A DNA stretch of 5,251 nt from Oscillibacter sp. (GCA_014799855.1 JAAVHG010000022.1:6648-11898), one strand, 5' to 3'; shown: positions 1-5,097, counted from the first letter of the stretch. The notes: a model not told the origin generated them from the sequence alone. Made by a program: numbers and translations.

Positions 1-702
1 AACGTCACCATGCAGATCGACACGGTAATTTACTTCCAGATTACGGACCCCAAGCTGTACACCTACGGCGTGGAGCACCCCATGAACGCCATCGAGAACC
101 TGACGGCCACCACTCTTCGGAACATCATCGGCGACATGGACCTGGAGCAGTCCCTCACCAGCCGGGACATCATCAACTCCCAGATGCGCTCCATTCTGGA
201 CGAGGCCACGGACCCCTGGGGCATCAAGGTCAACCGTGTGGAGCTGAAAAACATCATCCCGCCCAAGGACATCCAGAGCGCCATGGAGAAGCAGATGAAG
301 GCGGAGCGGGAGCGCCGCGAGGCGGTCCTCCAGGCCAAGGGCCAGAAGGAATCCCAGGTGCTGGTGGCCGAGGGCGAGAAGCAGGCGGCGATTTTGAAGG
401 CTACCGCCGCCAAGGAAGCCGCCATTTTGAAGGCGGAGGGCGAGAAAGAGGCCCGGATCATGGCCGCCGAGGCGGAGGCCCAGGCTATCGAGCGGGTGCA
501 GCTGGCCCTGGCCCAGTCCTTGAAGCTGCTGAACGAGGCCTCCCCCAACGACCAGGTGCTGAAGCTGAAAGCCCTGGAGGCCATGCAGAAGATTGCCGAC
601 GGCAAGGCCACCAAGATCATCATCCCCAGCGAATTGCAGGGACTGGCGGGCTTGGCCGCCAGCGCGAAAACGGTCTTTGACACCGAGGACCCCCAGAAAT
701 AA
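1..702 (+). CDS. SPFH/Band 7 (stomatin/QmcA-like) protein, 5' partial
   Basis: The reading frame is open from the first base of the window, so the gene starts upstream; 233 codons and the TAA stop are present. Families of this kind are usually about 300 residues, so the N-terminal membrane anchor and the first part of the SPFH domain are probably missing. Numbered from the Met at base 10, residues 1-90 are the rest of the SPFH domain, with the family stretches NLTATTLRNIIG, LTSRD, ILDEATDPWGIKV and ELKNIIPP. Residues about 92-164 are a charged Ala/Glu/Lys coiled coil with 11-residue periodicity (for example EGEKQAAILKA then TAAKEAAILKA). A short C-terminal tail contains the KIIIPSELQGL stretch. 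Family members are anchored to the membrane, assemble into large oligomers and scaffold membrane proteins and proteases; an NfeD-type partner often lies next to them, but that side is outside the window. The family call is firm; assignment to QmcA or another subfamily is not. Confidence 0.93.
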   Translation, partial: NVTMQIDTVIYFQITDPKLYTYGVEHPMNAIENLTATTLRNIIGDMDLEQSLTSRDIINSQMRSILDEATDPWGIKVNRVELKNIIPPKDIQSAMEKQMKAERERREAVLQAKGQKESQVLVAEGEKQAAILKATAAKEAAILKAEGEKEARIMAAEAEAQAIERVQLALAQSLKLLNEASPNDQVLKLKALEAMQKIADGKATKIIIPSELQGLAGLAASAKTVFDTEDPQK

Positions 703-711
703 ATTCGGCGA

Positions 712-868
712 AGTTGAAAATCGGCAAATGCTGGTTTTCAATTGGTGAGCGTTTCGCTCACCGCCGCGCAGGGCGCGTGTCTGCCGTCTATGAAGTCAAA
801 CAAACTGGCCGCGGCCAGAGGCCACGCCGGATTCTGACGTGGAAAAGCATCTTTGATACTTCTTTTCC
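712..868 (+). other. Hairpin-rich intergenic region (3' UTR of the SPFH gene)
   Basis: No ORF is credible here, but several inverted repeats follow one another. A 14-pair stem is formed by 712-725 and 730-743 with loop AAAT; it needs three G-U pairs that exist only in plus-strand RNA. A perfect 8-bp stem is formed by 744-751 and 755-762 with loop TTT. A 5-bp GC stem is formed by 765-769 and 773-777. A perfect 14-bp palindrome lies at 805-818, and a 7-bp stem at 841-847/862-868. None has a T-tract directly after it, so these are not simple terminators. The likely role is an RNA-stabilising or processing structure in the 3' UTR, or an interspersed palindromic repeat; the sequence alone cannot decide. 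Confidence 0.5.
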
Positions 869-902
869 GGTTTGTGGGCTATAAAAAGCGGTAAGCGGAT
901 AG

Positions 903-934
903 AAAAGCGGCGGGCTTGGCCCGCCGCTTTTTTT
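903..934. terminator. Bidirectional rho-independent terminator between SPFH gene and gpmI
   Basis: A perfect 9-bp GC stem GCGGCGGGC (907-915) pairs with GCCCGCCGC (919-927) around a 3-base loop. On the plus strand it is followed by seven T (928-934), which suits termination of the SPFH transcript. On the minus strand the flanking AAAA at 903-906 gives a shorter U-tract that can serve gpmI, whose stop codon is 18 bases away. The two genes are convergent, as expected for a shared terminator. Confidence 0.88.
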
Positions 935-952
935 ACGCTTAGTTATCCGGTG

Positions 953-2470
953 TTATTTTACAATCAGCGTCTTGCCGTCCATTTCTTCGGGGCAGGCCAG
1001 ACCCATCACGTCCAAAATGGTGGGGGCGATATCCGCCAGCCGCCCGTCCTTCCGCAGTTCGCTGCCCGCGCCGCAGAGGATGAAGGGCACCAGATTGGTA
1101 GTGTGGGCAGTCATGGGACTGCCGTCCGACTCCACCATCTGCTCGGCGTTGCCGTGGTCGGCGGTAATCATGGCGATGCCGCCCATCTTGAGGGTTGCGT
1201 CCACCACCTTGCCCACGCACTCGTCCACGGTTTCCACGGCCTTTACGGCCGCGTCAAAAATGCCGGTGTGGCCCACCATGTCGCAGTTGGCGAAGTTGAG
1301 GATCACCACGTCGTAAGAGCCGGATTCAATCCGCTCCACGCACTGGCGGCAGACCTCGCGGGCGCTCATCTCCGGCTGGAGGTCGTAGGTGGCCACCTTG
1401 GGAGAGGGCACCAGCACCCGGTCCTCGCCGGGGAACACAGTCTCGGAGCCGCCGTTGAAGAAGAAGGTTACATGGGCGTATTTCTCAGTCTCGGCGATGC
1501 GCAGCTGGGTCAGGCCCATCTGGCTCAGGTACTCGCCCAGGCCGTTGCGGACGGTGGTCCGGGGGTAAGCCACCTCCACGTTGGGCATGGTGGCGTCGTA
1601 CTCGGTGTTGCAGATAAAGGTGACGGGGAAAATCTGGCGGGTAAAGCCGTCGAAATCCGGGTCCACCAGAGTGCGGGTGATCTCCCGCGCCCGGTCGGGG
1701 CGGAAGTTGAAGAAGATCACGCTGTCGTTGTCGGAAATGGTGCCGTCCCGGTCGCAGACCACCGGCTCCACAAACTCGTCGGTCACGTCCTTGGCGTAGG
1801 AGGCCTTGATGGCGGCCACCGGGTCGGGATTGAAGGTCTCGCTCTCGCCGTAGACCATGGCGTCGTAGGCCTGCTCCACCCGGTCCCAGCGCTTGTCCCG
1901 GTCCATGGCGTAGTAGCGGCCCATAACGGTGGCCACCTTGCCCACGCCGATCTCGGCGCACTTGTCCACCACCTGCTGCACAAAGCCCGCGCCGGAGGTG
2001 GGAGACACGTCCCGCCCGTCCAGGAAGCAGTGGATGTAAACCCGGCTGAGCCCCTTGTCCTTGGCCAGCTTCAGCAGGGCGAACAGGTGGGTCAGGTGGG
2101 AGTGAACGCCGCCGTCGGACATGAGGCCCATCAGGTGCAGGGCGGTGTTCTTTTCCAGGCACGCGTCCATAGCGTGGTTATAGGCGGGGTTGGTGAAAAA
2201 GTCCCCGTCGGCGATGGATTTGGTGATCCGGGGCAGGTCCTGGAAAACCACCCGGCCGCCGCCGATGTTGGTATGGCCTACCTCGCTGTTGCCCATCTGC
2301 CCGTCGGGGAGACCCACGTCCAGCCCGGAGGCGGACAGCTCCGTGTGGGCAAACTCCCGGAAGAACTTGTCCAGGCAGGGAGTCTTGGCGGCGTGAACGG
2401 CGTTGCCGGTATCACTGCCGGAGAGGCCAAAGCCATCCATAATGATCAATGTCGTCGGTGTTTTATTCAT
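953..2470 (-). CDS. gpmI: 2,3-bisphosphoglycerate-independent phosphoglycerate mutase
   Basis: The enzyme interconverts 3- and 2-phosphoglycerate in cytoplasmic glycolysis and gluconeogenesis, using two Mn ions and a phosphoserine intermediate (family knowledge). The 505-residue length matches the usual 510 or so. The alkaline-phosphatase-like metal site is complete: Asp12 in IIMDGFG, catalytic Ser62 in GQMGNSEVGHTNIG, Asp397 and His401 in NCDMVGHTG, Asp438 and His439 in ITADHGN, and His456 in TAHTTNLVPF. The inserted transferase domain (about residues 77-310) carries SDGGVHSH with His123, DGRDVSP with Asp154, GRYYAMDRDKRW and FRPDRAREITR. Lys330 is also conserved. The ATG at 2470 has a GAGG ribosome site (2480-2483) at good spacing. 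The gene follows efp on the same strand with a 70-base gap and no clear promoter of its own, so co-transcription with partial attenuation is likely. Confidence 0.98.
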   Translation of the reverse strand: MNKTPTTLIIMDGFGLSGSDTGNAVHAAKTPCLDKFFREFAHTELSASGLDVGLPDGQMGNSEVGHTNIGGGRVVFQDLPRITKSIADGDFFTNPAYNHAMDACLEKNTALHLMGLMSDGGVHSHLTHLFALLKLAKDKGLSRVYIHCFLDGRDVSPTSGAGFVQQVVDKCAEIGVGKVATVMGRYYAMDRDKRWDRVEQAYDAMVYGESETFNPDPVAAIKASYAKDVTDEFVEPVVCDRDGTISDNDSVIFFNFRPDRAREITRTLVDPDFDGFTRQIFPVTFICNTEYDATMPNVEVAYPRTTVRNGLGEYLSQMGLTQLRIAETEKYAHVTFFFNGGSETVFPGEDRVLVPSPKVATYDLQPEMSAREVCRQCVERIESGSYDVVILNFANCDMVGHTGIFDAAVKAVETVDECVGKVVDATLKMGGIAMITADHGNAEQMVESDGSPMTAHTTNLVPFILCGAGSELRKDGRLADIAPTILDVMGLACPEEMDGKTLIVK

Positions 2471-2504
2471 TTAATAAAACCTCGTTTCTCCTGTCATTTG
2501 AGAA

Positions 2505-2530
2505 GGCGGAGGCCCCAAAAGGCCCCCGCC
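2505..2530 (-). terminator. Strong hairpin between efp and gpmI (attenuator or weak terminator)
   Basis: Read on the minus strand, GGCGGGGGCC (2530-2521) pairs with GGCCTCCGCC (2514-2505) over 10 bp, including one G-U pair, around a 6-base loop. The downstream bases are TTCTC, a poor U-tract. The G-U pair would be an A-C mismatch in plus-strand RNA, so the structure belongs to the efp-gpmI transcript. It most likely gives partial termination or protects the 3' end of efp mRNA, leaving some readthrough into gpmI. Confidence 0.6.
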
Positions 2531-2540
2531 GGCGGCCTTG

Positions 2541-3110
2541 TTATTCCTTCACCCGGCCCAGATACTCGCCGGTGCGGGTGTCCACCTGAATCTTCTCGCC
2601 CTCGTTGATGAACAGGGGCACCTGGATCACGGCGCCGGTCTCCAGGGTAGCCTTCTTGGTGACGTTGGTGGCGGTGTCGCCCTTCACGCCGGGCTCGGTC
2701 TCGGTAACTTCCAGATCCATGAAATTGGGCACTTCCACGGTGAACACGCTGCCCTTGTAGCTGACCAGCTTGCACACGGTGTTCTCCTTGACGAACTTGA
2801 ACCCGTCGCCCAGCACGTCCTTGTTCAGGGGGGTCATGTCGTAGGTCTCGGGGTCCATGAAGTAGTAGAGGTCGCCGTCATTGTAGCTGTACTCGCCGTC
2901 CTTGCGGTCCACGCTGCCCTGCTCGAACTTGGCGGTGGGGTTGAAGGACTCCTCGCGGATGGCCCCGGTGATGACGTTCTTGTACTTGGTCCGCACGAAG
3001 GCGGCGCCCTTTCCGGGCTTCACATGCTGGAAGTCCACCACCAGCATGGGCTTGCCCTCCATCTCGAAGATCATACCCTTCCGGAAATCGCCGGCAGAAA
3101 TAGTTGGCAT
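2541..3110 (-). CDS. efp: Translation elongation factor P
   Basis: EF-P binds the ribosome between the P and E sites and relieves stalling on consecutive prolines. The protein has the standard three beta-barrel domains: a KOW-like domain I (about residues 1-63), an OB domain II (about 65-125) and an OB domain III (about 128-189), with the family signature region [19 protein letters not shown] near the C-terminus. The tip loop [12 protein letters not shown] carries Lys34, the site that is modified in many bacteria; no modification enzyme is encoded in the window. An ATG two codons upstream (3116) is also in frame, but it lies only 2 bases from the AGGAGG at 3119-3124. The ATG at 3110 has an 8-base spacer, so a 189-residue product is preferred. 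It is the first gene of an efp-gpmI pair read from the promoter at 3190-3218. Confidence 0.97.
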   Translation of the reverse strand: MPTISAGDFRKGMIFEMEGKPMLVVDFQHVKPGKGAAFVRTKYKNVITGAIREESFNPTAKFEQGSVDRKDGEYSYNDGDLYYFMDPETYDMTPLNKDVLGDGFKFVKENTVCKLVSYKGSVFTVEVPNFMDLEVTETEPGVKGDTATNVTKKATLETGAVIQVPLFINEGEKIQVDTRTGEYLGRVKE

Positions 3111-3189
3111 AGTCATATCCTCCTCATAAATCTATGAGAAAACAACCGTGTTCAATCGCTTTCTCTGGTGTTTAACCGCGCATGAAGAT

Positions 3190-3218
3190 ATTTTATCCTA
3201 TATCCCCCTCTATTGCAA
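3190..3218 (-). promoter_or_regulatory. Predicted sigma-A promoter of efp(-gpmI)
   Basis: On the minus strand a -35 box TTGCAA (3218-3213) and a -10 box TAAAAT (3195-3190) are separated by exactly 17 bases. These match 4/6 and 5/6 of consensus. The expected start is near 3183, giving a leader of about 73 bases before the efp ATG. A TTGACA further upstream (3282-3277) has no -10 box at workable spacing. Confidence 0.65.
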
Positions 3219-3315
3219 GTATTTTTTTGCCACTCGCCGCCCGCAAAGCCGGCCCAATGATAATTTTGTTGCATTTTGTCAAAAAAGGCCGTATGCTGTT
3301 AACAGGAAAGAAAAA

Positions 3316-3450
3316 TCTTTCAGCGCTGCCTCGTCGTCGCAAAGTCCACTAAGCTCCGCCCCCGCCTTCGGCGAGGTCTCCGCTTGCTCCCTTGCTCCTC
3401 CTCTCCCCACCGGACCCGCTGCGCTGGGCTCCGGCGGGGACCCCATAGAA
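3316..3450. other. GC-rich non-coding block with a large imperfect hairpin
   Basis: This part of the 406-base gap between efp and the toxin gene contains no credible gene. Its main structure is a hairpin: 3404-3414 (TCCCCACCGGA) pairs with 3430-3440 (TCCGGCGGGGA), with one A-C mismatch on the plus strand that becomes a G-U pair in minus-strand RNA. Three further inner GC pairs extend it. There is no following T-tract. The block also contains repeated short pyrimidine words (CTTGCTCC twice in close succession). It reads like a low-complexity or interspersed repeat element rather than a gene; copy number cannot be judged from one window. Confidence 0.4.
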
Positions 3451-3451
3451 T
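3446..3451 (+). promoter_or_regulatory. Possible -10 box of the toxin mRNA
   Basis: TAGAAT matches the -10 consensus at 5 of 6 bases and would place the RNA start near 3457-3458, directly at the inverted repeat arm and about 65 bases before the toxin ATG. No recognisable -35 box lies 16-18 bases upstream because that stretch is GC-rich hairpin sequence. The call is therefore weak, and the toxin mRNA could start elsewhere. Confidence 0.3.
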
Positions 3452-3463
3452 GTAGGCGGTTGG

Positions 3464-3522
3464 CCTCTCCATATTCTGGAGGGGAACTTCTTGCACCCCT
3501 CCGAACGGGAGGGGGTGGTGAT
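3464..3522 (+). promoter_or_regulatory. Toxin mRNA leader with sequestered ribosome binding site
   Basis: The Shine-Dalgarno GGGAGGGGG (3507-3515) lies about 8 bases before the toxin ATG. It can be locked into a stem in which 3494-3502 (CACCCCTCC) pairs with 3508-3517 with one bulged G. An upstream copy GGAGGGG (3478-3484) can pair with the same CCCCTCC (3496-3502), which would free the ribosome site. That upstream copy can itself be held in a hairpin with 3464-3471 (8 pairs, loop TATTC). The leader therefore has mutually exclusive folds. Ribosome-site sequestration is typical of type I toxin mRNAs; the switching is inferred. Confidence 0.55.
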
Positions 3523-3606
3523 ATGATAACATATATGGAATTCTTTACATTCTGTTTAGTAGTTATTGGAATCATCAATCTGTTTCTACAGATAAAAAAG
3601 AAGTAA
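3523..3606 (+). CDS. Putative holin-like type I toxin (27 aa)
   Basis: A 27-codon gene starts at ATG 3523. The peptide begins MITYMEFF, continues with a single hydrophobic membrane segment (about residues 7-22, containing FCLVVIGIINLFL) and ends in a short polar/basic tail QIKKK. This is the architecture of the holin-like toxin family (Hol_Tox; related in plan to TxpA, BsrG and Fst). These peptides insert into the membrane and are controlled by an antisense RNA. The stop codon lies inside a 14-bp terminator stem, which is also usual for such loci. The frame is open further upstream to a GTG at 3148, but that stretch overlaps the efp promoter and looks non-coding. Only 21 of 84 bases are G or C, with AT-ending codons such as ATA, TTA and CTA, quite unlike the GC-rich neighbours, which suggests separate ancestry. 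No function was tested. Confidence 0.82.
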   Translation: MITYMEFFTFCLVVIGIINLFLQIKKK

Positions 3607-3683
3607 CCGCCCGGCCACCAACCTGCGGTTACTTCTTTAAGTAATTGAGGGAGGCCAACCGTCTATCGGCAGCGCCCTTTCTA
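3592..3683 (-). ncRNA. Predicted antisense RNA antitoxin
   Basis: The promoter at 3690-3718 should start a minus-strand RNA near 3682-3684. The next terminator on that strand is the stem 3638-3597 followed by a run of six T, so the RNA would be about 90 bases long. It would be fully complementary to the last few toxin codons and the 3' UTR, the 3'-overlap layout of txpA/RatA and bsrG/SR4. Its terminator loop (AGGUUGGUGGCCGG) contains UUGG, which fits the YUNR U-turn motif often used for RNA-RNA contact. It also contains CCUCCC, complementary to GGGAGG in the toxin ribosome site, though this 6-base match may be chance. Ends are estimates. Confidence 0.68.
3597..3638. terminator. Bidirectional terminator shared by toxin mRNA and antisense RNA
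   Basis: A perfect 14-bp stem is formed by AAAGAAGTAACCGC (3597-3610) and GCGGTTACTTCTTT (3625-3638) around a 14-base loop. It contains the toxin stop codon TAA (3604-3606). On the minus strand it is followed by a good T-run (TTCTTTTTTATC). On the plus strand the tail CTTCTTTAAG is weaker, so some toxin transcripts may read on to 3666 or beyond. Confidence 0.85.
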
Positions 3684-3689
3684 TTTCTC

Positions 3690-3718
3690 AGTATATCTCC
3701 TCTGTCCCCGCTTGTCAA
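3690..3718 (-). promoter_or_regulatory. Near-consensus sigma-A promoter for the antisense RNA
   Basis: On the minus strand a perfect -35 TTGACA (3718-3713) and a -10 TATACT (3695-3690) are separated by exactly 17 bases. It is the strongest promoter match seen in the window. The TGA stop codon of the upstream yqeG-family gene (3717-3715) lies inside the -35 box. The next minus-strand gene, efp, is more than 500 bases away beyond a terminator, so the natural product is the short antisense RNA. Confidence 0.85.
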
Positions 3719-4209
3719 GTCCCCGCTCTCCGCTTAAACGGCCCCTGCAAAGCGTGCAGCACCTTCTGCCAGGCAGTCACCGCCCCCCCGGCGGGCTCCA
3801 CCATGAGGGCCAGCACTCCCGCCCGGTTGGCGGCCAGCATATCCGTCAGCAGCTTGTCTCCCAGCATGGCGGTGCAGGCCGGTCCCGCCCCCGCCCGTTC
3901 CATAGCGGCTCGAAGCCCCTTGGTGGATGGCTTCCCCGCCCGCCCCTGGTAGGGTACGCCCAAATCCGCGCAGAAGGCGGAGACCCGCTTTCCGGAGCGG
4001 TTGTTGGACACGATCATAAACCCGATCCCCTCCGCCGCCAGAGCGGCAATCCAGTCCCGGAGGGCCTGATCCGGATGGGGCACAGACTTGGGAGCCAGGG
4101 TAAAATCCAAATCGCTGAGGAGCAGGGTAATTCCCCGCTCCTTTAAAAATTGGGGCGTCACTTCCCGGTAGGTGTCAAAAACGCGGCTGGGAATCAGGGA
4201 GATAGGCAT
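3715..4209 (-). CDS. yqeG: YqeG-family HAD (subclass IIIA) phosphatase
   Basis: The 164-residue protein carries the four HAD motifs in order: motif I LLSDLDFTL with nucleophile Asp33 and Asp35, motif II IVSNNRSG with Ser68, motif III Lys93 in GKPSTKGL, and motif IV MLGDKLLTDMLAANRAG with Asp118 and Asp123. Length and the N-terminal LIPSRVFDTYREVTPQFLKERGI fit the YqeG family, which is related to the Gep4-type phosphatidylglycerophosphate phosphatases. A role in phosphatidylglycerol synthesis is therefore possible but not proven. Most relatives have DLDNTL in motif I; here Phe replaces Asn. The frame opens with a TTG at 4248, but the ATG at 4209 has AAGGAG (4221-4216) six bases away and is the better start. 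A weak promoter candidate is listed separately. The gene is divergent from the GH18-like gene. Confidence 0.9.
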   Translation of the reverse strand: MPISLIPSRVFDTYREVTPQFLKERGITLLLSDLDFTLAPKSVPHPDQALRDWIAALAAEGIGFMIVSNNRSGKRVSAFCADLGVPYQGRAGKPSTKGLRAAMERAGAGPACTAMLGDKLLTDMLAANRAGVLALMVEPAGGAVTAWQKVLHALQGPFKRRAGT

Positions 4210-4257
4210 AGGCGGCTCCTTTTTCGCATACGGTTTAGGGTCAGGCAATTTGTGATT

Positions 4258-4286
4258 ACTATATCATCTTCGGGAGCTTCCCGCAA
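4258..4286 (-). promoter_or_regulatory. Possible promoter of the yqeG-family gene in the divergent region
   Basis: On the minus strand TTGCGG (4286-4281) and TATAGT (4263-4258) are 17 bases apart, matching 3/6 and 5/6 of consensus, and would start RNA near 4251, about 42 bases before the ATG. On the plus strand a weak TTTAGG-17-TACTAT pair (4234-4262) could drive the divergent gene. A small stem CGGGA/TCCCG (4271-4283) lies next to these. All are low-strength calls. Confidence 0.35.
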
Positions 4287-4302
4287 GAGGGAGGGATTGG
4301 TT

Positions 4303-5097
4303 TTGCGGACCTATCTGGCGGTGTCGCCGGGAGAGGCCCAGGAGGCTGGCCGGTACGGCCAGGGACTGGCCCACGTGGCCTACCGCATCGGCCCAGGGTC
4401 AACGCTGCTGCGGCAGAATCTGCTGCTGGAAACCCGAGGGGGACTGCTGTCCGTCAGCGACCGGGACGCGCCGCTGGTCGAGGACCCCCAGGCCCTGGCG
4501 GCGGCGGTGCTGCGGGAGTGCGGCCGCCGGGGCTACAGCGGCGCGGTGCTGGATTTCGAGGAGCGCCCCCGCCGGGACCGCGCGGCCTTTGTGGAGCAGC
4601 TGGGAAAGGTCCTGGGCTCCAGCCGCCGCCAGCTCTATCTGCCGGAGGCCTACGCCGGGGCCGCGCCGGGAGGCATCACCCTGCTTTGCACCGCCCTTTC
4701 CGGCGGCAGTTTCGCGGAGTATCTGCAAGAGCAGGCCAACGCCCACGGAGGCGCGGGCCGGCTGGCCCTGGACGTCCAGCGTCTGCGGATGGACTTCCGC
4801 CTTCCGGCCCCCTCCGGCGAGGGCCGCCCTCTGACCCAGGAGGAGCTGGACGCGCTTTTAGCGGAGGAGGGCCGCACCGTCTTCTTCTCCCACGACCTCT
4901 GCGCCCGGTATTTCACGTACACCCGCCATGGGGAGGCCCACTTCGTCCTTTTCGACGACGGGGACACGCTTCGTCAGAAGCTGCAAACAGGCCAAAAAAT
5001 AGGCTTCGCCGCCGCCTTCCTTATGTGGCCGGAAATCCAGGATGTAATCGCAAAGATCTTTCCCCACCCCCCCGCCAACCGCCGTCAGCATAAATAG
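4303..5097 (+). CDS. Divergent glycoside hydrolase family 18-like protein
   Basis: The start is taken as TTG 4303, eight bases after GGGAGG (4289-4294), giving 264 residues; upstream in-frame codons overlap the divergent gene and lack a ribosome site. There is no signal peptide or membrane segment, so a cytoplasmic or forespore location is more likely than secretion. GYSGAVLDFEERP (about residues 77-89) resembles the GH18 strand-4 motif, normally DGxxxDxE; Asp84 and the acid Glu86 are kept, but the first acidic residues are replaced. The C-terminal third RYFTYTRHGEAHFVLFDD, then KLQTGQKIGFAAAFLMW, resembles the end of spore-type GH18 domains (YaaH-like), with a barrel-closing Trp242. The protein is shorter than a full GH18 barrel. 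I cannot name a substrate. It may be a degenerate hydrolase or a sugar-binding barrel. It is followed by a gene-free stretch and a terminator. Confidence 0.6.
   Translation: MRTYLAVSPGEAQEAGRYGQGLAHVAYRIGPGSTLLRQNLLLETRGGLLSVSDRDAPLVEDPQALAAAVLRECGRRGYSGAVLDFEERPRRDRAAFVEQLGKVLGSSRRQLYLPEAYAGAAPGGITLLCTALSGGSFAEYLQEQANAHGGAGRLALDVQRLRMDFRLPAPSGEGRPLTQEELDALLAEEGRTVFFSHDLCARYFTYTRHGEAHFVLFDDGDTLRQKLQTGQKIGFAAAFLMWPEIQDVIAKIFPHPPANRRQHK

Larger units (their letters stand above)
3452..3666 (+). repeat. Long-range inverted repeat enclosing the toxin gene
   Basis: The arm 3452-3469 can pair without interruption with 3649-3666: 18 pairs, of which 15 are Watson-Crick and 3 are G-U. The core CGGTTGGCCTC (3457-3467) against GAGGCCAACCG (3651-3661) is perfect. 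All three wobble pairs form only in plus-strand RNA. The arms bracket the toxin leader, coding region and terminator. They may close the 5' and 3' ends of the toxin mRNA, as in other type I toxins, or mark the ends of a cassette. Confidence 0.6.

Noticed and set aside
853..885. TTGATA ... TATAAA as a plus-strand promoter just before the 903-934 terminator
   Set aside because: The 21-base spacer is too long and the transcript would end within about 45 bases.
872..2608. A 578-codon plus-strand ORF antiparallel to gpmI
   Set aside because: It runs across the whole of gpmI, whose catalytic motifs are all intact on the minus strand. The plus-strand translation is low-complexity His/Gly/Val/Ala, has no family motif, and arises from the GC-rich codon bias of gpmI.
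2538..3137. Plus-strand ORF of 199 codons opposite efp
   Set aside because: Low-complexity His/Gly/Val/Leu translation that mirrors efp in another frame; efp is certain.
3277..3282. Perfect TTGACA on the minus strand as an additional efp promoter
   Set aside because: The nearest -10-like box (TATCAT) is only 14 bases away, too close for a normal sigma-A promoter. The TTGCAA-17-TAAAAT pair nearer to efp is better.
3148..3522. Upstream extension of the toxin frame to a GTG at 3148 (152-residue protein)
   Set aside because: The extension covers the efp promoter and the GC-rich hairpin block, has no ribosome site at the GTG, and its translation is unlike any protein family. The internal ATG 3523 has a strong ribosome site and encodes the whole recognisable peptide.
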